Positions 9,991 through 20,676 of a stretch of 64,000 nucleotides of DNA are shown in pieces. Position 1 is the stretch's first letter; every line of letters begins with the position of its first letter. The notes below the pieces were generated by a model. That model was given only the letters and a program-made list of their open reading frames with translations, did no database searches and was not told the origin of the DNA. The translations under genes and the position numbers were made by a program. The stretch comes from Euborellia annulipes (taxonomy: Eukaryota; Arthropoda; Insecta; Dermaptera; Anisolabididae). Location: positions 27,795 to 91,794 of the forward strand of contig JAKCPI010012595.1 of assembly GCA_023213315.1 (NCBI GenBank), read 5' to 3'.

Positions 9991-11039
9991 ATTTCATATT
10001 CACACACTTTGTTTGACTTTTTCAACATTTTTTTCAAAAATAATTTTTATTTATATGAAGACGGATTCAATTAGTTAATCAATATTTTAAGTCAATTTTT
10101 ACAGTATTTAAGTATTTAATGCACGATAAAAATCTGCCTGGACCCCCAAATGCAATAAATCTTATTTAAATGAGTTATATGTCAAAAAGACTTTAAAAAA
10201 AAAAAACGATAAGTTTGACTATTTTGAAAAGAAAGCCAAATGCAAATAAAAGAATATCACTCTTAGCTCGTGAAAATCGTGATCTGCAACTACTGTTTAA
10301 TAGGAACTAACTAAAAGGTAAAGAAATTTGAATAAAAAATACAGTAGGCCTATATAATTATTTAAGTCTTTCGACATTTATAGCCATTTTTTCATAAAAA
10401 TTGGTATCTAATTTAACTTTAAAACGTTTTATCGAATGTGATTCACTGACCCTTAAAACATTAAGCGACATTTCTACCCCTGTTCCTAAAGGCAGAGGAA
10501 AAAACTTAAAGGAAATACAGTATATTATTAAATAAAAAACGTATATTTTACTTTTCCATCCTATTATTAGGAAAATATTTTTTGTAATTTATCCTTTGAT
10601 TAAGCGTCATTAAGAGTCCTATATTCTGGTTTACTCCCGTCCATTTTATGATTAATTAAAAGTGTGAATAACAGTAATTCAAACTTTCTAAATGTTTTTT
10701 AACACTTTGCTATTACTTAATTTATTATTATTATTTATTTAATTTTTTTTAATGGTTTATTTATTTGATGAACAAGTTCTCTAAAAAATTAAATTGCTCA
10801 AGTATTAAAATTTAAAAAAAAAAAAAAAAAAAACATTTACAAGGTGAGTATCTTTTAATTTTTGTTTAATTAAAAAGGAGCCAATTAAACATAACCTCAA
10901 AAATCATAATTCCAAATTTTTTACCTGTTCCCACGAACTTTATTTAATTTATTATTTTAGAGACACTTGTAATTTTATAATCCTTGACCCTCATGAATTT
11001 TAGTAGATAGTAAAGAAAGGATTTTTTTTTTGCTTGCTT
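9991..11039. other. AT-rich intron sequence with a SINE-like scrap
   Basis: CTGCCTGGACCCCCAAATG at about 10136 followed by TCAAAAAGACTTTAAAAAAA may be a decayed SINE-A piece. The rest is AT-rich with no ORF or bounded repeat. Confidence 0.35.
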
Positions 11040-11160
11040 TCTCACCTTGGAGTTTATTTACTTAAGTAGGTCTGGTTGTATAAATCCGTAATCAATTAAG
11101 CAATTGGTTAATTAGCCGGATATGGAGCATTGGGATGGAATTCGAAGGGGCGAGATCAAT
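11040..11160. promoter_or_regulatory. Candidate intronic enhancer
   Basis: This non-simple segment contains closely packed homeodomain-like words (AATCAATTAAGCAATTGG, GTTAATTAG) followed by CCGGATATGG. A fork-head-like GTAAACAAATA lies downstream near 11330. The call rests only on motif density and contrast with the flanks. Confidence 0.25.
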
Positions 11161-11579
11161 TTTTTTATTCACTTTCTAAAAAATATATGCGACACCTTCT
11201 CTGTCTTAATGAAAATAAGTAAGGGAATGGACGAAATAAATTAATTATGTCATTTTATGATAGAAAAGGATAGACTGGCAGATAAAGAGAAAAGAAAGAA
11301 TGCCAATCTTACCTCGGGTAACTTTCCGGTAAACAAATAAATGCAAAACAGTTAATTTATTTAATGGCGACCTTGGGCTTATCGTATGATTCAATCAAGA
11401 GAACAAGATTATTTGTTTCATTAAAGACTATTTGAACGAAGTTACCTCAAAAATACTAAAATTTGTTATGGACCAATAAGGCCATGAAATCATAAAATAT
11501 CCACAGTAAGGACATTCGGGTTGCCTCAAAAGAATATTTTTATATAAACATATTTTTTAGCAATACAATTTTTGTATTT

Positions 11580-11669
11580 GTATTATTTTAGAAAATAGCG
11601 AGGGGGGGATGGAGGCGTTATACGATTAAATATTTTTAAGAGAGACGACAAAAACTTTGGAAACCAGTG
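11580..11669 (-). mobile_element. Fragment of the composite-type hAT module
   Basis: GGGGGGGATGGAGGCGTTAT, ACGATTAAATATTTTTAAG and the end AAACTTTGGAAACCAGTG are the reverse complement of the module that starts CAGTGGTTTCCAAACTTT. The left part is absent. Confidence 0.6.
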
Positions 11670-11790
11670 ACTTAAATTGAAATACAAATTTTAAAATTAT
11701 AATCCCAGAAATTGAAAATTTGAACCAGTCTGAAAAAGAAAAGGACCAAAATCCGAATTATTAATATCTTTTAATTAATATCCTTTAAAC

Positions 11791-12721
11791 CAGTGGTTCC
11801 CAACCTGGGGGCGATTTGGGTTTTCAGGGGGGCGATAAATAAGCGGGGGGCGATTGGGGGGGCGATGAGTATTCAAAGGGAGAAAAATTATTTACTAAAA
11901 TTTAAAAAAATAAAAATCAAAGAGAAAAATCTCCTATTTACAGGATGGTCAGGATAGAAGAAGACAAAATATTATCATAAAAATAAAATAGTCTGAAGAT
12001 AATTCCAATCTAGAATTGAAACGTCCTTTTAACTCAAATTCTAAATTTCAATTAAAAAAATCATTTTTTTGAAATTTTTTCATGGGAGCCTTCGGGCTCT
12101 TTAAGCTCGAATCTTAAAATTTCAATTAAAAAAATCATTTTCTTGAAATTTTTTCTTCAGAGCCCGGGCCTTTTAAGCTCAAATCAAGTTTAGCTTTTTC
12201 CGACTCAGGATAGCTAAAAATGCAGATTTCAGTGGCTAATTTTCAAAAAATTTTCCATATCCCCAGATTCCCCGGAAATCCTCTGTCCAGATCTGGCCTC
12301 GATAAATTAAAACTTTGTAACTCTTTGTTTAGGAAATTTTGAAAAAATTTTATATAACTTTGTTTAAATAAATATTGTAAGCTATGAATAACTATTTCAA
12401 AAGTTGTGTCAAAAACTGTGTAAAAAATTGTTGGCATGAAGGCCACAATAGCCTTTTATATACTAAAAAAAAACTTTTTTTTTTTTTGGGGGGGGGGTAT
12501 TACTAAGTATTACTAAGTAGCTGCGGGGTCTGTCAAGTCTGTCTGCGGCCCTGTATATAAGCCTACGGTAATAAAATTGTTTAAAATAATAAAACAGCTT
12601 TATTATTTACACTTTACTTCAAATTAAAATTAGGTATACAATGAAAATGTAAAGGGGGGGCGATAGGTGTTAGTCAACCTCCAGAAAGGGGCGATGGGTC
12701 AAAAAAGGTTGGGAACCACTG
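11791..12721. mobile_element. hAT-type nonautonomous element (931 bp, TSD CTTTAAAC)
   Basis: The termini are CAGTGGTTCCCAACCTGGGG and, inverted, AGGTTGGGAACCACTG. An exact 8-bp duplication CTTTAAAC lies at 11783-11790 and 12722-12729. Terminal sequence and TSD length both fit hAT. No transposase-length frame exists inside. The 67-codon minus frame at 12243-12446 is AT-rich and unsupported. Confidence 0.85.
12018..12190 (+). repeat. Two-unit tandem repeat inside the hAT-type element
   Basis: Two units of roughly 90 bp share TTTCAATTAAAAAAATCATT, TGAAATTTTTTC and the end CTTTAAGCTC or CTTTTAAGCTC. A related CCCGGGCCCTTTGAG block at 35548-35580 suggests a second relative in the window. Confidence 0.5.
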
Positions 12722-12729
12722 CTTTAAAC

Positions 12730-13439
12730 TAACTAGGTCGATTGCTGCCAAAAGTTGATTTATTACTAACTAACAAAGTAAATGTAGAAAAAAGCCTTGT
12801 GCCAATCTCATTAGCAATTTTTTTTTTTTTTGGAATTTCTTATATTTGTCAACAATCTCGTAGCTTTAATTAAACAAAAATTTCCTAGCTGCTGAAATTT
12901 TCTCATTTGTAGCACAAATCAATTAGTGTATATTAAAACATTGCAAGTTACTATCTTTGCTTTTTTTTTATTATTATTTTTATCTCTTTCCGATTTTAAA
13001 TTGTTTGATTAAATGGTGATGCTGACATAAGTTAATGCAAAGAGAATGAATAGTTCGTTAGTTAATCAAGGAATTCCAATCACTCGAGTCTATTCTCAGC
13101 TGGCTTGGATGAGTCAACTAGTCTCAAGTGAGAGACAACAATACTTAAGATAGAGAAAGAGAGTGGGGAAGATTAACGGAAGCAAAAGAGAGAGAGAGAG
13201 AGTGAAGTGGTTGAAGGTTTCTTGTTCGCAACCAAAGAGGCAGATGTGTGAATGAAGGAATTTTTTTTTCTTTTTGAATAGTAAGCAAGAAAGCGCCAGA
13301 GCTGTCACCTGCCGGCTAAGCATTCACATATGGACCAAGCTTTCTAAATCTGTACCAAGTTCAGCTCACAAATTTGATAATCTAGTGATTCACTCAGGAC
13401 GAACGAAACGGGTAGGGAAAAATACTTATTCTCGTAGAC
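12730..13439. other. AT-rich intron sequence with GA tract
   Basis: A purine tract (GAGAGAGAGAGAG) lies at 13187-13201. The segment near 13085-13130 contains an AP-1-like TGAGTCA in GGATGAGTCAACTAG. No coding or bounded repeat is supported. Confidence 0.35.
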
Positions 13440-13939
13440 CAAAGGTGTCCAAACTACGGCCCGCGGGCCAAACCCGGCCCGCGGATTAAAAAAAATGAAA
13501 AATTTATAAATAATAAAAAAAGCCTTTTTAAAATTTATTAATTTATTAAAAATAATAGAATAATAGAATAGAATATCTACATAAAAATTTTACTTTTTCA
13601 GTAGTATAGTCACCTTGGACAAGAACGTTTACATGACAGCAAAAGTCTTAAAAATAACTGAGAAACTATAGCTATTTTCAGGTATTTTTATCACGAGACA
13701 GAGTAGGTATACTTAATTGGTTGAACCAATATTATTATTCCACTATTTTTCGGTAACTACCGAATTGGTACGAAGACAGGCAGAGGAAAAAGAAAAAAGA
13801 ATTGAAAGCATTTTTGTATGTGGCATATTTGTAGTGAACCTCAGGATTGCGTTTTTTTAATAGTCATATTCACGTGGCCCGTTTCAAATAGATTTAAATC
13901 CTAATTTGCCCCTTGCGGCAGAAGGTTTGGACACCTCTG
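13440..13939. mobile_element. hAT-type MITE (500 bp, TSD TCGTAGAC)
   Basis: The left end CAAAGGTGTCCAAACTACGG, with CCCGCGGGCC behind it, mirrors the right end GGTTTGGACACCTCTG. The 8-bp TSD TCGTAGAC is exact at 13432-13439 and 13940-13947. This is the widespread GTGTCCAAACTACGGCCCGC type of hAT MITE. The interior is AT-rich and noncoding. Confidence 0.85.
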
Positions 13940-13947
13940 TCGTAGAC

Positions 13948-14964
13948 TATCATTTCTTAAAAAATATTAATCTAGAGAAGTAGACTTGCTGAGAAAACGA
14001 AAAGCAATTCTGCGGGAATCCTGATGTAGCTAGTGAATCTCGTGAATCGAACCCACGTTGGGAGATCAATTGTTTATATTTATAAAAAAAGTATATATCA
14101 CAAATAAGCTTTTTAACAACATATAAATAAATATATTACAAAATCTTAATTAGCTTCTTTGATTAATTAAATATCTACGATAAGATACTCACGTTGTACA
14201 TTTTTATTACTTGACTAAATTCCAATCTTTTTATAAATAATAAGATAATTGCTAATAATTAAATAATTAAACTCAATCAATCAATCATTAAGAAAAATGA
14301 GAAAGAGAGATTGAGAACATCTGTAAATGTAATTATAAATATTTTGAATTCTTTCTACTATGTATTACTCTAATTATTTAAATCAAAAAGGATACCGCGA
14401 AAGTTATAATTTATGTTAAGAAATAAAAAAAAAGTTATATAATACAAAAAGTGCTTTTGTAGGTTTTTATAAAGTGATAGAATTATTAATTTGATAACTT
14501 AATAACTTTTTCATCTAATTAAAAAAACAACAGCCCTTAGGTTTTTTTTTTTTTTATTTAATTTGGTCTACAGAAACCCATTAGAGAGTTCAATATTACT
14601 CATATTTTAAATAATTAATTAGCGATGGTTTAGGCCGGGAGTTCTACAATCATATTTCTCTGAGACCACCTATCCCGAATTTCAACACTGCCTGGCGTTG
14701 CTTAACAACACGGATCTTGGTGGGTTCTTCTTATCAGTTAAAGAAGGAACATTTTATTTTGAGGCTTTCTATTCGTTCATTCTTGAATACTTTTCCATTT
14801 AGTCACCTAATTTTATACGTATATATTTTCTCAGATCATTTAATAACTTAAAATTATTCTATTGACCCTGGATTTGTACCTGGTGACTAATCAACATGTT
14901 AGTACTGCCATAAATGTTTTTCCTGTATTTGTTTTTGAGAAAAAATATTTCATATTTTTCTTGA

Positions 14965-14998
<34 letters not shown>

Positions 14999-15876
14999 GC
15001 TGAACACTAAGCCCGAATGAGGCTCAGTCTTTTTTTTTATTTTGGCTAAAGAGCCAATAAGAGAGACTCTTAAGGCCTGAGGCTATTTAAAACCCAACCT
15101 TTTTTTTTTATAAATTAACAAAGTTCTATATAAAATCGCTTATTTTAACTCTTAAAAATAAAAATTCAAACTAATTACTTTTAAACACATTCATTGCTAA
15201 CAAAAATTAAAATTAATCCGATTTTAGAAAGAAAAGCGATGGAATCTTAGGCTGAAGAAGTTAGATCCGGCAACCCTAAAAGAGTCCTTCCTTCCACACA
15301 TCATAATATATTTGTAATATCTATCTTGTATGTGTCAATATATAAATACAATTAGAAAATATTTAATTCCCTTTCGAATATGCGAATAAAAGATTTTATA
15401 TTTATAATCATAGATCCTTTCTGATTGGAGAATTTTTTTCTTATTTCACACTTCTCCAGGAAATGTTTGGGTCCAATTAGTTTGATGAATAATATAAACA
15501 AAGGAACTTCGACCCCTCTCCAAGCCCCTTTAGGGTCTGATGATGTCGCAACCACAGCCTTGGAGTCCCGTTACTCGATTCGCTATTTATATTTATATAT
15601 ATATAATACTATTACTCAACAGATCTAGTAAGAAAAAATTCATCTAAAACATCTAAATCTCTTTTGTTTAATCAACGAAAATCCTAATGTTGCATTTACA
15701 AATTGAATTGTTCAAAGTGCAACCTACAAAATAATTTTTTTTTTTTTTTTTTAATAAAAGTGAAAAATTCTTCTATTAAAAGATAGATCTTATCTTAGTA
15801 ACAATAAATAATACTAGGGGATTAAATTTCTTCCTTTGACCCTATCTATATTTAAATTCCGATCTTCCTGCTTGAA
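13948..15876. other. AT-rich intron sequence, nothing coding
   Basis: Near 14038 CGTGAATCGAACCCACGTTG resembles a reversed tRNA T-arm (SINE head scrap). An uninterrupted run of about 30 A lies at 14967-14996, followed by CCCGAATGAGGCTCAGTC, perhaps a retroposon tail. Overlapping 67-codon frames at 15352-15628 are on opposite strands and neither is convincing. Confidence 0.4.
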
Positions 15877-15914
15877 AGGTTAGCGCACTCATAAATAAAA
15901 CTCTGCGCTAACCT
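15877..15914. repeat. Perfect 11-bp inverted repeat hairpin
   Basis: AGGTTAGCGCA and TGCGCTAACCT pair exactly around a 16-base AT-rich loop. The arms are unusually G+C-rich for this intron. It may be a protein-binding site or a small RNA hairpin; nothing distinguishes these. Confidence 0.6.
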
Positions 15915-16954
15915 AGATTCTTAATTTTAATTTTAGAAAATCAACATCGAATTGCAAATATTCTAAGAATCGTCGAAGATGAGACGAGTGGGATGGGGAT
16001 GGACCAAATGGAAGATGAAGGAGGGGAGTGACTTCCTCTTTAGCCATCTGATTCTCTTCTATATTATTATTTTAAAATTCCTGAATTTTTTTTTTTAGGC
16101 CAACTCATTTAATTAATTTTAAAAGAATTTAGATTAGACTTTTCCGATCGTCGATTCTGAGACTTATCCAAAGTGTATAAGAAAATGCGATCTTAATCTT
16201 AAGAAAACAAAACCAAAGCATTTAGTGTTTTTTAAGTTAGGCTTACTATTATTATTTGAATTTCGTATTCACGCAGACACACACCTCAAGCGCAACCGAC
16301 CTTTGCTAACAGCATTTAGTGAAGTTACTTGAATCACTTTTTAGTTATTAGCAGCACATTATAAAAAGCTCTAAAATTTTAAATGCCATCCTCCGAGGGG
16401 CCTAAATTGACTCAATTTTTCTACTGGGGGCGGCCCTCCCCCCCTCCCGGACCCCCTAATTAAGCCCATGCACTTATGTATAATTTGATGCACTGTGGAT
16501 GGATTGCGTAGGCAATCCTAAATATTTGCCAAATAAATTATTTTAATGTGGAAAGCAACCGCTGGTTTATTTTCTCCATAACCTTAACGATTTGTCCCAT
16601 CATATGTTAAGTTATTCTTTAAATTCGAATCGGATTACTTTTTTGACTAAATTTTAATAGTTTTTTACCTTTCACTAATAAATTAATAACGTGTGTTTTT
16701 TTCTTTATATTTTATATTCTTTCCAAACTTATGAGAAAGTAAAATTAATTAAAAATAAAAGAAATCAATGAAATTTTCGTTTAAATTTATTCATTAATGC
16801 GTTTCTTTAAAAAATGCACTTAGATTCATTTTATTTTTATTTTATATTCTCAATAGAGTTGAAGACACGTGTTTAAATCATGAAGGTACTTTTTAACACT
16901 TTCTATTATACAATTCTTTAGATAAACTTTTTTTTTTATTTTATTGAGACATGA
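15915..16954. other. Intron sequence with possible C-rich MITE scrap
   Basis: CTACTGGGGGCGGCCCTCCC near 16421 resembles the G/C-rich ends of the hAT MITEs here, but without termini or TSD. The rest is AT-rich and empty. Confidence 0.35.
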
Positions 16955-17175
16955 TCTCGCTAACTCGCTACCTGTTGAATGGATATCTCCTCTGACAAGC
17001 GGAACCAATCGTCACAATTATAGTCTTTATCGGGGAGGAGACCATTTTATTGGCTCTTTTTAAAGACAATTCACTTTACTTTTAAGGATCCAGACGGGCG
17101 GCTTCTCGTGACTTTTTTGAGGTCACAGGAGACAGGTGTGAGGCCCACCTGCTTGCCCCCTGACAGGGATCTCTC
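16955..17175. promoter_or_regulatory. Candidate intronic regulatory island
   Basis: This is a G+C-enriched, non-repetitive block. It includes GAACCAATCGTCACAATTAT, GAGGTCACAGGAGACAGGTG and GGCCCACCTGC, that is, CCAAT, AGGTCA-like nuclear-receptor half-site and paired E-box words (CAGGTG, CACCTG). An exon on either strand lacks splice support. Regulation of Hr4 is inference. Confidence 0.3.
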
Positions 17176-19422
17176 TTTACATCTATTTAAAATCTACTCT
17201 TTAAAAAAGTACAGCTATAAATTAACAAATGATAATTCGCTAGTACGTTAGTAAGTAATTAAAAAAGTTTCTTTTAACCTGCCATTTTTTTCTCTTTGTT
17301 TGTGTCGATAGACGGATTAATTGACGGCAATTTCGAATTTGCGGCCCAGAAAAGTAAACTTTTTCTCAACAAAGTGACTAAGTTTTGGGGAGAGGGGGTC
17401 TGACAAAGGAGCCAAATTAAGCCGAGATTTGTTTCATCTTTATTATTTTGATATAGGATATAATATGTGGATATATGGGGGCTAGAAGTGATATAATATG
17501 TATAAATAACTTTTGATTAGTGAAGTGATGAGCCCTAAGGGATCAAATGCTCAAACCAGTTTTTGTAAATATAAACAGTTCAAATTTTAGGGAAAAAATA
17601 AATAATTAAATTAAAGGCACTCTCAAAGCCACAGAAACGGAAAAAAATATCAAAATTTTGTCGAAAAAGTTATCGAATTTAAAGAATATTGTTCAAAAAT
17701 GCTACAAATTTTTTTATTTTTTATTAAACCAACAGGTAAGCCTAGTGCGCAATATAGAAAATTTTGATAACGTAAACAAGTTATTAGAATTTTATATCCA
17801 TTTAAGAAATTTATGATTATCTTTTTTTACCGTTTATAAACGAAGATCTTCAGCGTTTGTAAAAATAATAATAATAATAATAATAAAGTGGGAGAACCTT
17901 TTAGTTTAGAGGTTAATCCATTCGTGTCCATCTCAAGGCCAAAACATGAATTATAAAAACATTTTTACCCGGAAAAACAAAAGCTTGATGGATCAATTTA
18001 ATAAAATGAAATGCAAGTTTTTCTTATAAAGGTAACAACAATAGGCTAAGAAATTATTATTTACACTAGGCCTACAGGTTAGCTCAGGGGCCCACATCTT
18101 GTGGGTACGTATGGCGACAACGAGCTGCCCGAGCTGGGACAGGCAGTCCTTCAGATCTTTATTATTATTTTGGACCCGGGCGCAAGTTTATCTAGGTCCC
18201 TGATTACATCCCTGGCAGTCAATGTTAATATTTTTTTTTAGAAAGAAATTTTCTCACAAAAAGAAATTGGAAATAAAGAAAGATTAAAGTAAATGTAAAT
18301 TTGCAAACCGTGTACACTGTACAGTATGTATTCTTTTAATTTTTATTACAATGCAAATTAAGATCTAATCGTCTTGAAAATCTTAAAAAACGAGGTCTAT
18401 TAATTATCAGTCAATGTTCAACTAGTAGAGCAGAACGTAAAAATGAAAATTTACAAGATTCCATTAACATTTGATGGCAGCAGCAACTTTCGATTTTCAA
18501 AGAGAGGAAATTATAAAAGCATCTTTTATTTATAAAAGTTAAATAAAATTTGAATTTATCCAAGAATAAAGGAAAAGACTATCTATAAAAATAAATTTAA
18601 CAAAGAAAATTTCTATCCTATTTCTAAATAAATACAGTAGAAAGAATATTAAAAGATTTGTTAATGGATCTCGACCTTTCAATAAATTTCAGGAAGTGAG
18701 ACGCAAAAGAAATTAAACAAATTTTCTTTTCACAAAAAAATAATTATTAATTAATTATAACACTTTTTTTGTCTATTCATTTGTTCGGTTTTGACACAAT
18801 CAATAAAATCTTTTTTGATATAATTTAAATACTCCAATTAAAAACTCTTGGTAGTTTAAAAATTTTTCAAATTTATCATTACTGTGTATGAAATTTTAAA
18901 AAGTTTTGTTTCACGAAAGTAATCTGATTTTGATTTTAAAATAATTTTATAAAACATATTTTTTTTTTAGTCCTTTTGGCTATTTCTTTTTTGAATGAGC
19001 TAATTAATAACCATTATAATTTTAAAAGATTAGGGAATTGACTATTTCCAAACCTATATAACTCCATGGGACAGAATCTCAGCAATATTTTTAAAAGAAA
19101 TAAAAATTTGAAAGTAAAAATATATTTCTTTCATAATCCAATGCTTTGTATTTGAAAAACATTTAAAATTCCATTACCAACAAAGATCTACATCGGAATT
19201 TTATACGAATAAATTATATCAGAATTACCGTCAGAAGACATTTTATATTTAAGAATATTTCATGTCTCATAAAATAGAAAAAAAAATATTTTTTATACCT
19301 TTTGTTAGAAGTTGTATAATGGTATAATACTTCAATTCATTTTTTTTTTTCATTAACCAAACAGTAATTTTGAATGTATATTGCGAAAAGTGAAAGGAGT
19401 CATTCACCCCAAATAAATAAAT
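17176..19422. other. AT-rich intron sequence with (AAT)n tract
   Basis: An (AAT)n microsatellite lies at about 17863-17885 and a family K block at 18081-18148 (listed separately). Remaining sequence is AT-rich with no supported gene. Confidence 0.4.
18081..18148 (-). repeat. Dispersed 65-bp repeat (CTCGTGGTCGCC family), copy 2
   Basis: Read on the minus strand: GGACTGCCTGTCCCAGCTCG, then GGCAGCTCGTTGTCGCCATA, CGTACCCACAAGATGTGG and GCCCCTGAG. This is close to the copy at 32005-32068. Confidence 0.6.
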
Positions 19423-19445
19423 TATATATATATATATATATATAT
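19423..19445. repeat. (AT)n microsatellite
   Basis: About eleven AT units are uninterrupted, about 110 bp downstream of the donor of the Hr4 start-codon exon. Confidence 0.9.
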
Positions 19446-19553
19446 TCGCATAAAAAGAAGAATGTGGAATGATTGTATAATAGTAAACGCCTGAAGAAAC
19501 GTTTTGCATGAATAGAGAAGGGGGGAGGATGGAGGGGAGAGAAAAAAACTCAC

Positions 19554-19658
19554 CGTCACTGCTGCATCGTGAGTCCACCTTCCGTCTCTTGAGCTTCAGG
19601 TCTTGGAAGAGACTCATCGTGTCCAAATCACACGGAGTGCGTGTCAGGGTCATAATTC
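19554..19658 (-). CDS. Hr4: Hr4-like nuclear receptor, exon with the start codon
   Basis: The ATG is at 19653 and 33 codons plus one base follow before the donor GTGAGT. The peptide starts MTLTRTPCDLDTMSLFQDLK and continues LKRRKVDSRCSSD. KLKRRKV is a basic, monopartite nuclear-localisation-like stretch. From memory, Drosophila Hr4 opens with a closely similar sequence (MTL..., then MSLFQDLKLKRRKVDSRCSS), which is why I choose the family and this start. Hr4 is known in insects as an ecdysone-induced NR6A-type receptor acting in moulting and growth timing; that role here is inference. A pyrimidine-rich acceptor ending TTTTAG sits five bases before the ATG, so GAATT is 5' UTR from an upstream exon. 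In-frame reading past the donor gives only intronic sequence. Confidence 0.8.
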
Positions 19659-20450
19659 CTAAAACAAAAACAATAACACAAAATATTAAAATTAATGTTT
19701 AGTTAATTGGGTTGTTAGGGCAGTCATCTGGGATACACTTATTTTTGGATAAAATTGTTATTTTAAATTCAAATAACGGTTATCGTCAAGTCTTATATGG
19801 AGTTGTCGAAAAGACTGTGTTAGTGTGAGTGAGAAAAAAGTGTGTTAAAAAAAAAAAAAAAAAAACTGAGGAATAAAAAACAATTTAATAGTATAGTGTA
19901 TGACATCTTTAATAATTCTAATTGATTAGTTTGTTTATTATTTATATCATTCTCAATTAGACTAGCTCTCGAAATAGAAGAACTGTCAACTCACCTTGAA
20001 GCGTTTGTCAACAAAAATTTGTAACGATCATCGTAACAAATTAATAAATGAAATAATTATTTAAAAAATTTTAGTTAGTTTTAACTTGTTTTTTTTTTTT
20101 TTTTTTTTTGTTTTATTTTTCTAGTCTTTTACTCTTTTTTTTTTTATTTCTCAGCTTCCAAGACTATTTAGGGATTATTGACACATGTATGTATTAAATT
20201 AATATTTGTAACGATGTCAAGCAGGCTCACGTTTTTTTTTTTTTTTTTAATATTATTCCTCAACAAAAACAATCTAAAATTAATTAACAAAAACTATGAA
20301 TAAAAATAAAAATTATCAATAATTAATAGCCTACGATTTCAAGATATTTTTAACAATATAGTCTAGTAAATAAGAGCATTCCAAGTTTTTCCTGAGTTTG
20401 TATTATAGTACAAAAATTTTGAAAAAAAAAAAAAAATGTTCCATAATAAA
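19659..20450. other. 5' intron sequence of Hr4 with SINE scrap
   Basis: The Hr4 acceptor (TTTTTGTTTTAG on the minus strand) abuts 19659. A 5'-truncated SINE-A tail lies at 19768-19866 (CGGTTATCGTCAAGTCTTAT, GTTGTCGAAAAGACTG, A run). The rest is AT-rich with long T runs and no ORF. Confidence 0.5.
19768..19866 (+). repeat. SINE-A, 5'-truncated tail
   Basis: Only the 3' part is left, from AACGGTTATCG through GTTGTCGAAAAGACTGTG to a ~19-base A tail. It shows internal deletions relative to other copies. Confidence 0.6.
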
Positions 20451-20543
20451 AAAAAATCTGGTGTGATTGGCGCACAGCACACAAATTTCTTTTACCCTTC
20501 GGTAAGAGAAAGTTGTGCACCGTGCTGGTCACACCAGATTTTT
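20451..20543. repeat. CACACCAG hairpin, copy 1
   Basis: AAAAAATCTGGTGTGA and TCACACCAGATTTTTT form outer arms; CACAGCACACAAATTTCTTT and GAGAAAGTTGTGCACCGTG form inner arms around CCCTTCGG. Near-identical hairpins occur at 30926-31009, 41128-41211, 51752-51842 and 59239-59337. Confidence 0.75.
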
Positions 20544-20676
20544 TGTGTCGAGATATATTTAGTTTCCCATAGCACCTTAGTTTCAAACTTGCATTTTAAA
20601 TGTTGACTACTTGAAATAAACTATGGTTATTTTTCAAAATTTTAATCTCATATTTGGACATTTTATACACAATATA

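Larger units (their letters stand above)
394..19553 (-). other. 19.2-kb intron of the Hr4-like gene
   Basis: The intron runs from GTGAGT (near 19553) to the CAG acceptor at 394 and splits a Gly codon after its first base. It holds candidate regulatory islands, one full composite hAT-type element (7186-9910), two further hAT-type elements, SINE pieces and long AT-rich stretches. Open reading frames inside it are short and low-complexity or overlap repeats, and I call none of them genes. Confidence 0.7.

Noticed and set aside
12243..12446. 67-codon minus frame as a transposase remnant
   Set aside because: AT-rich, no domain seen, and too short to judge.
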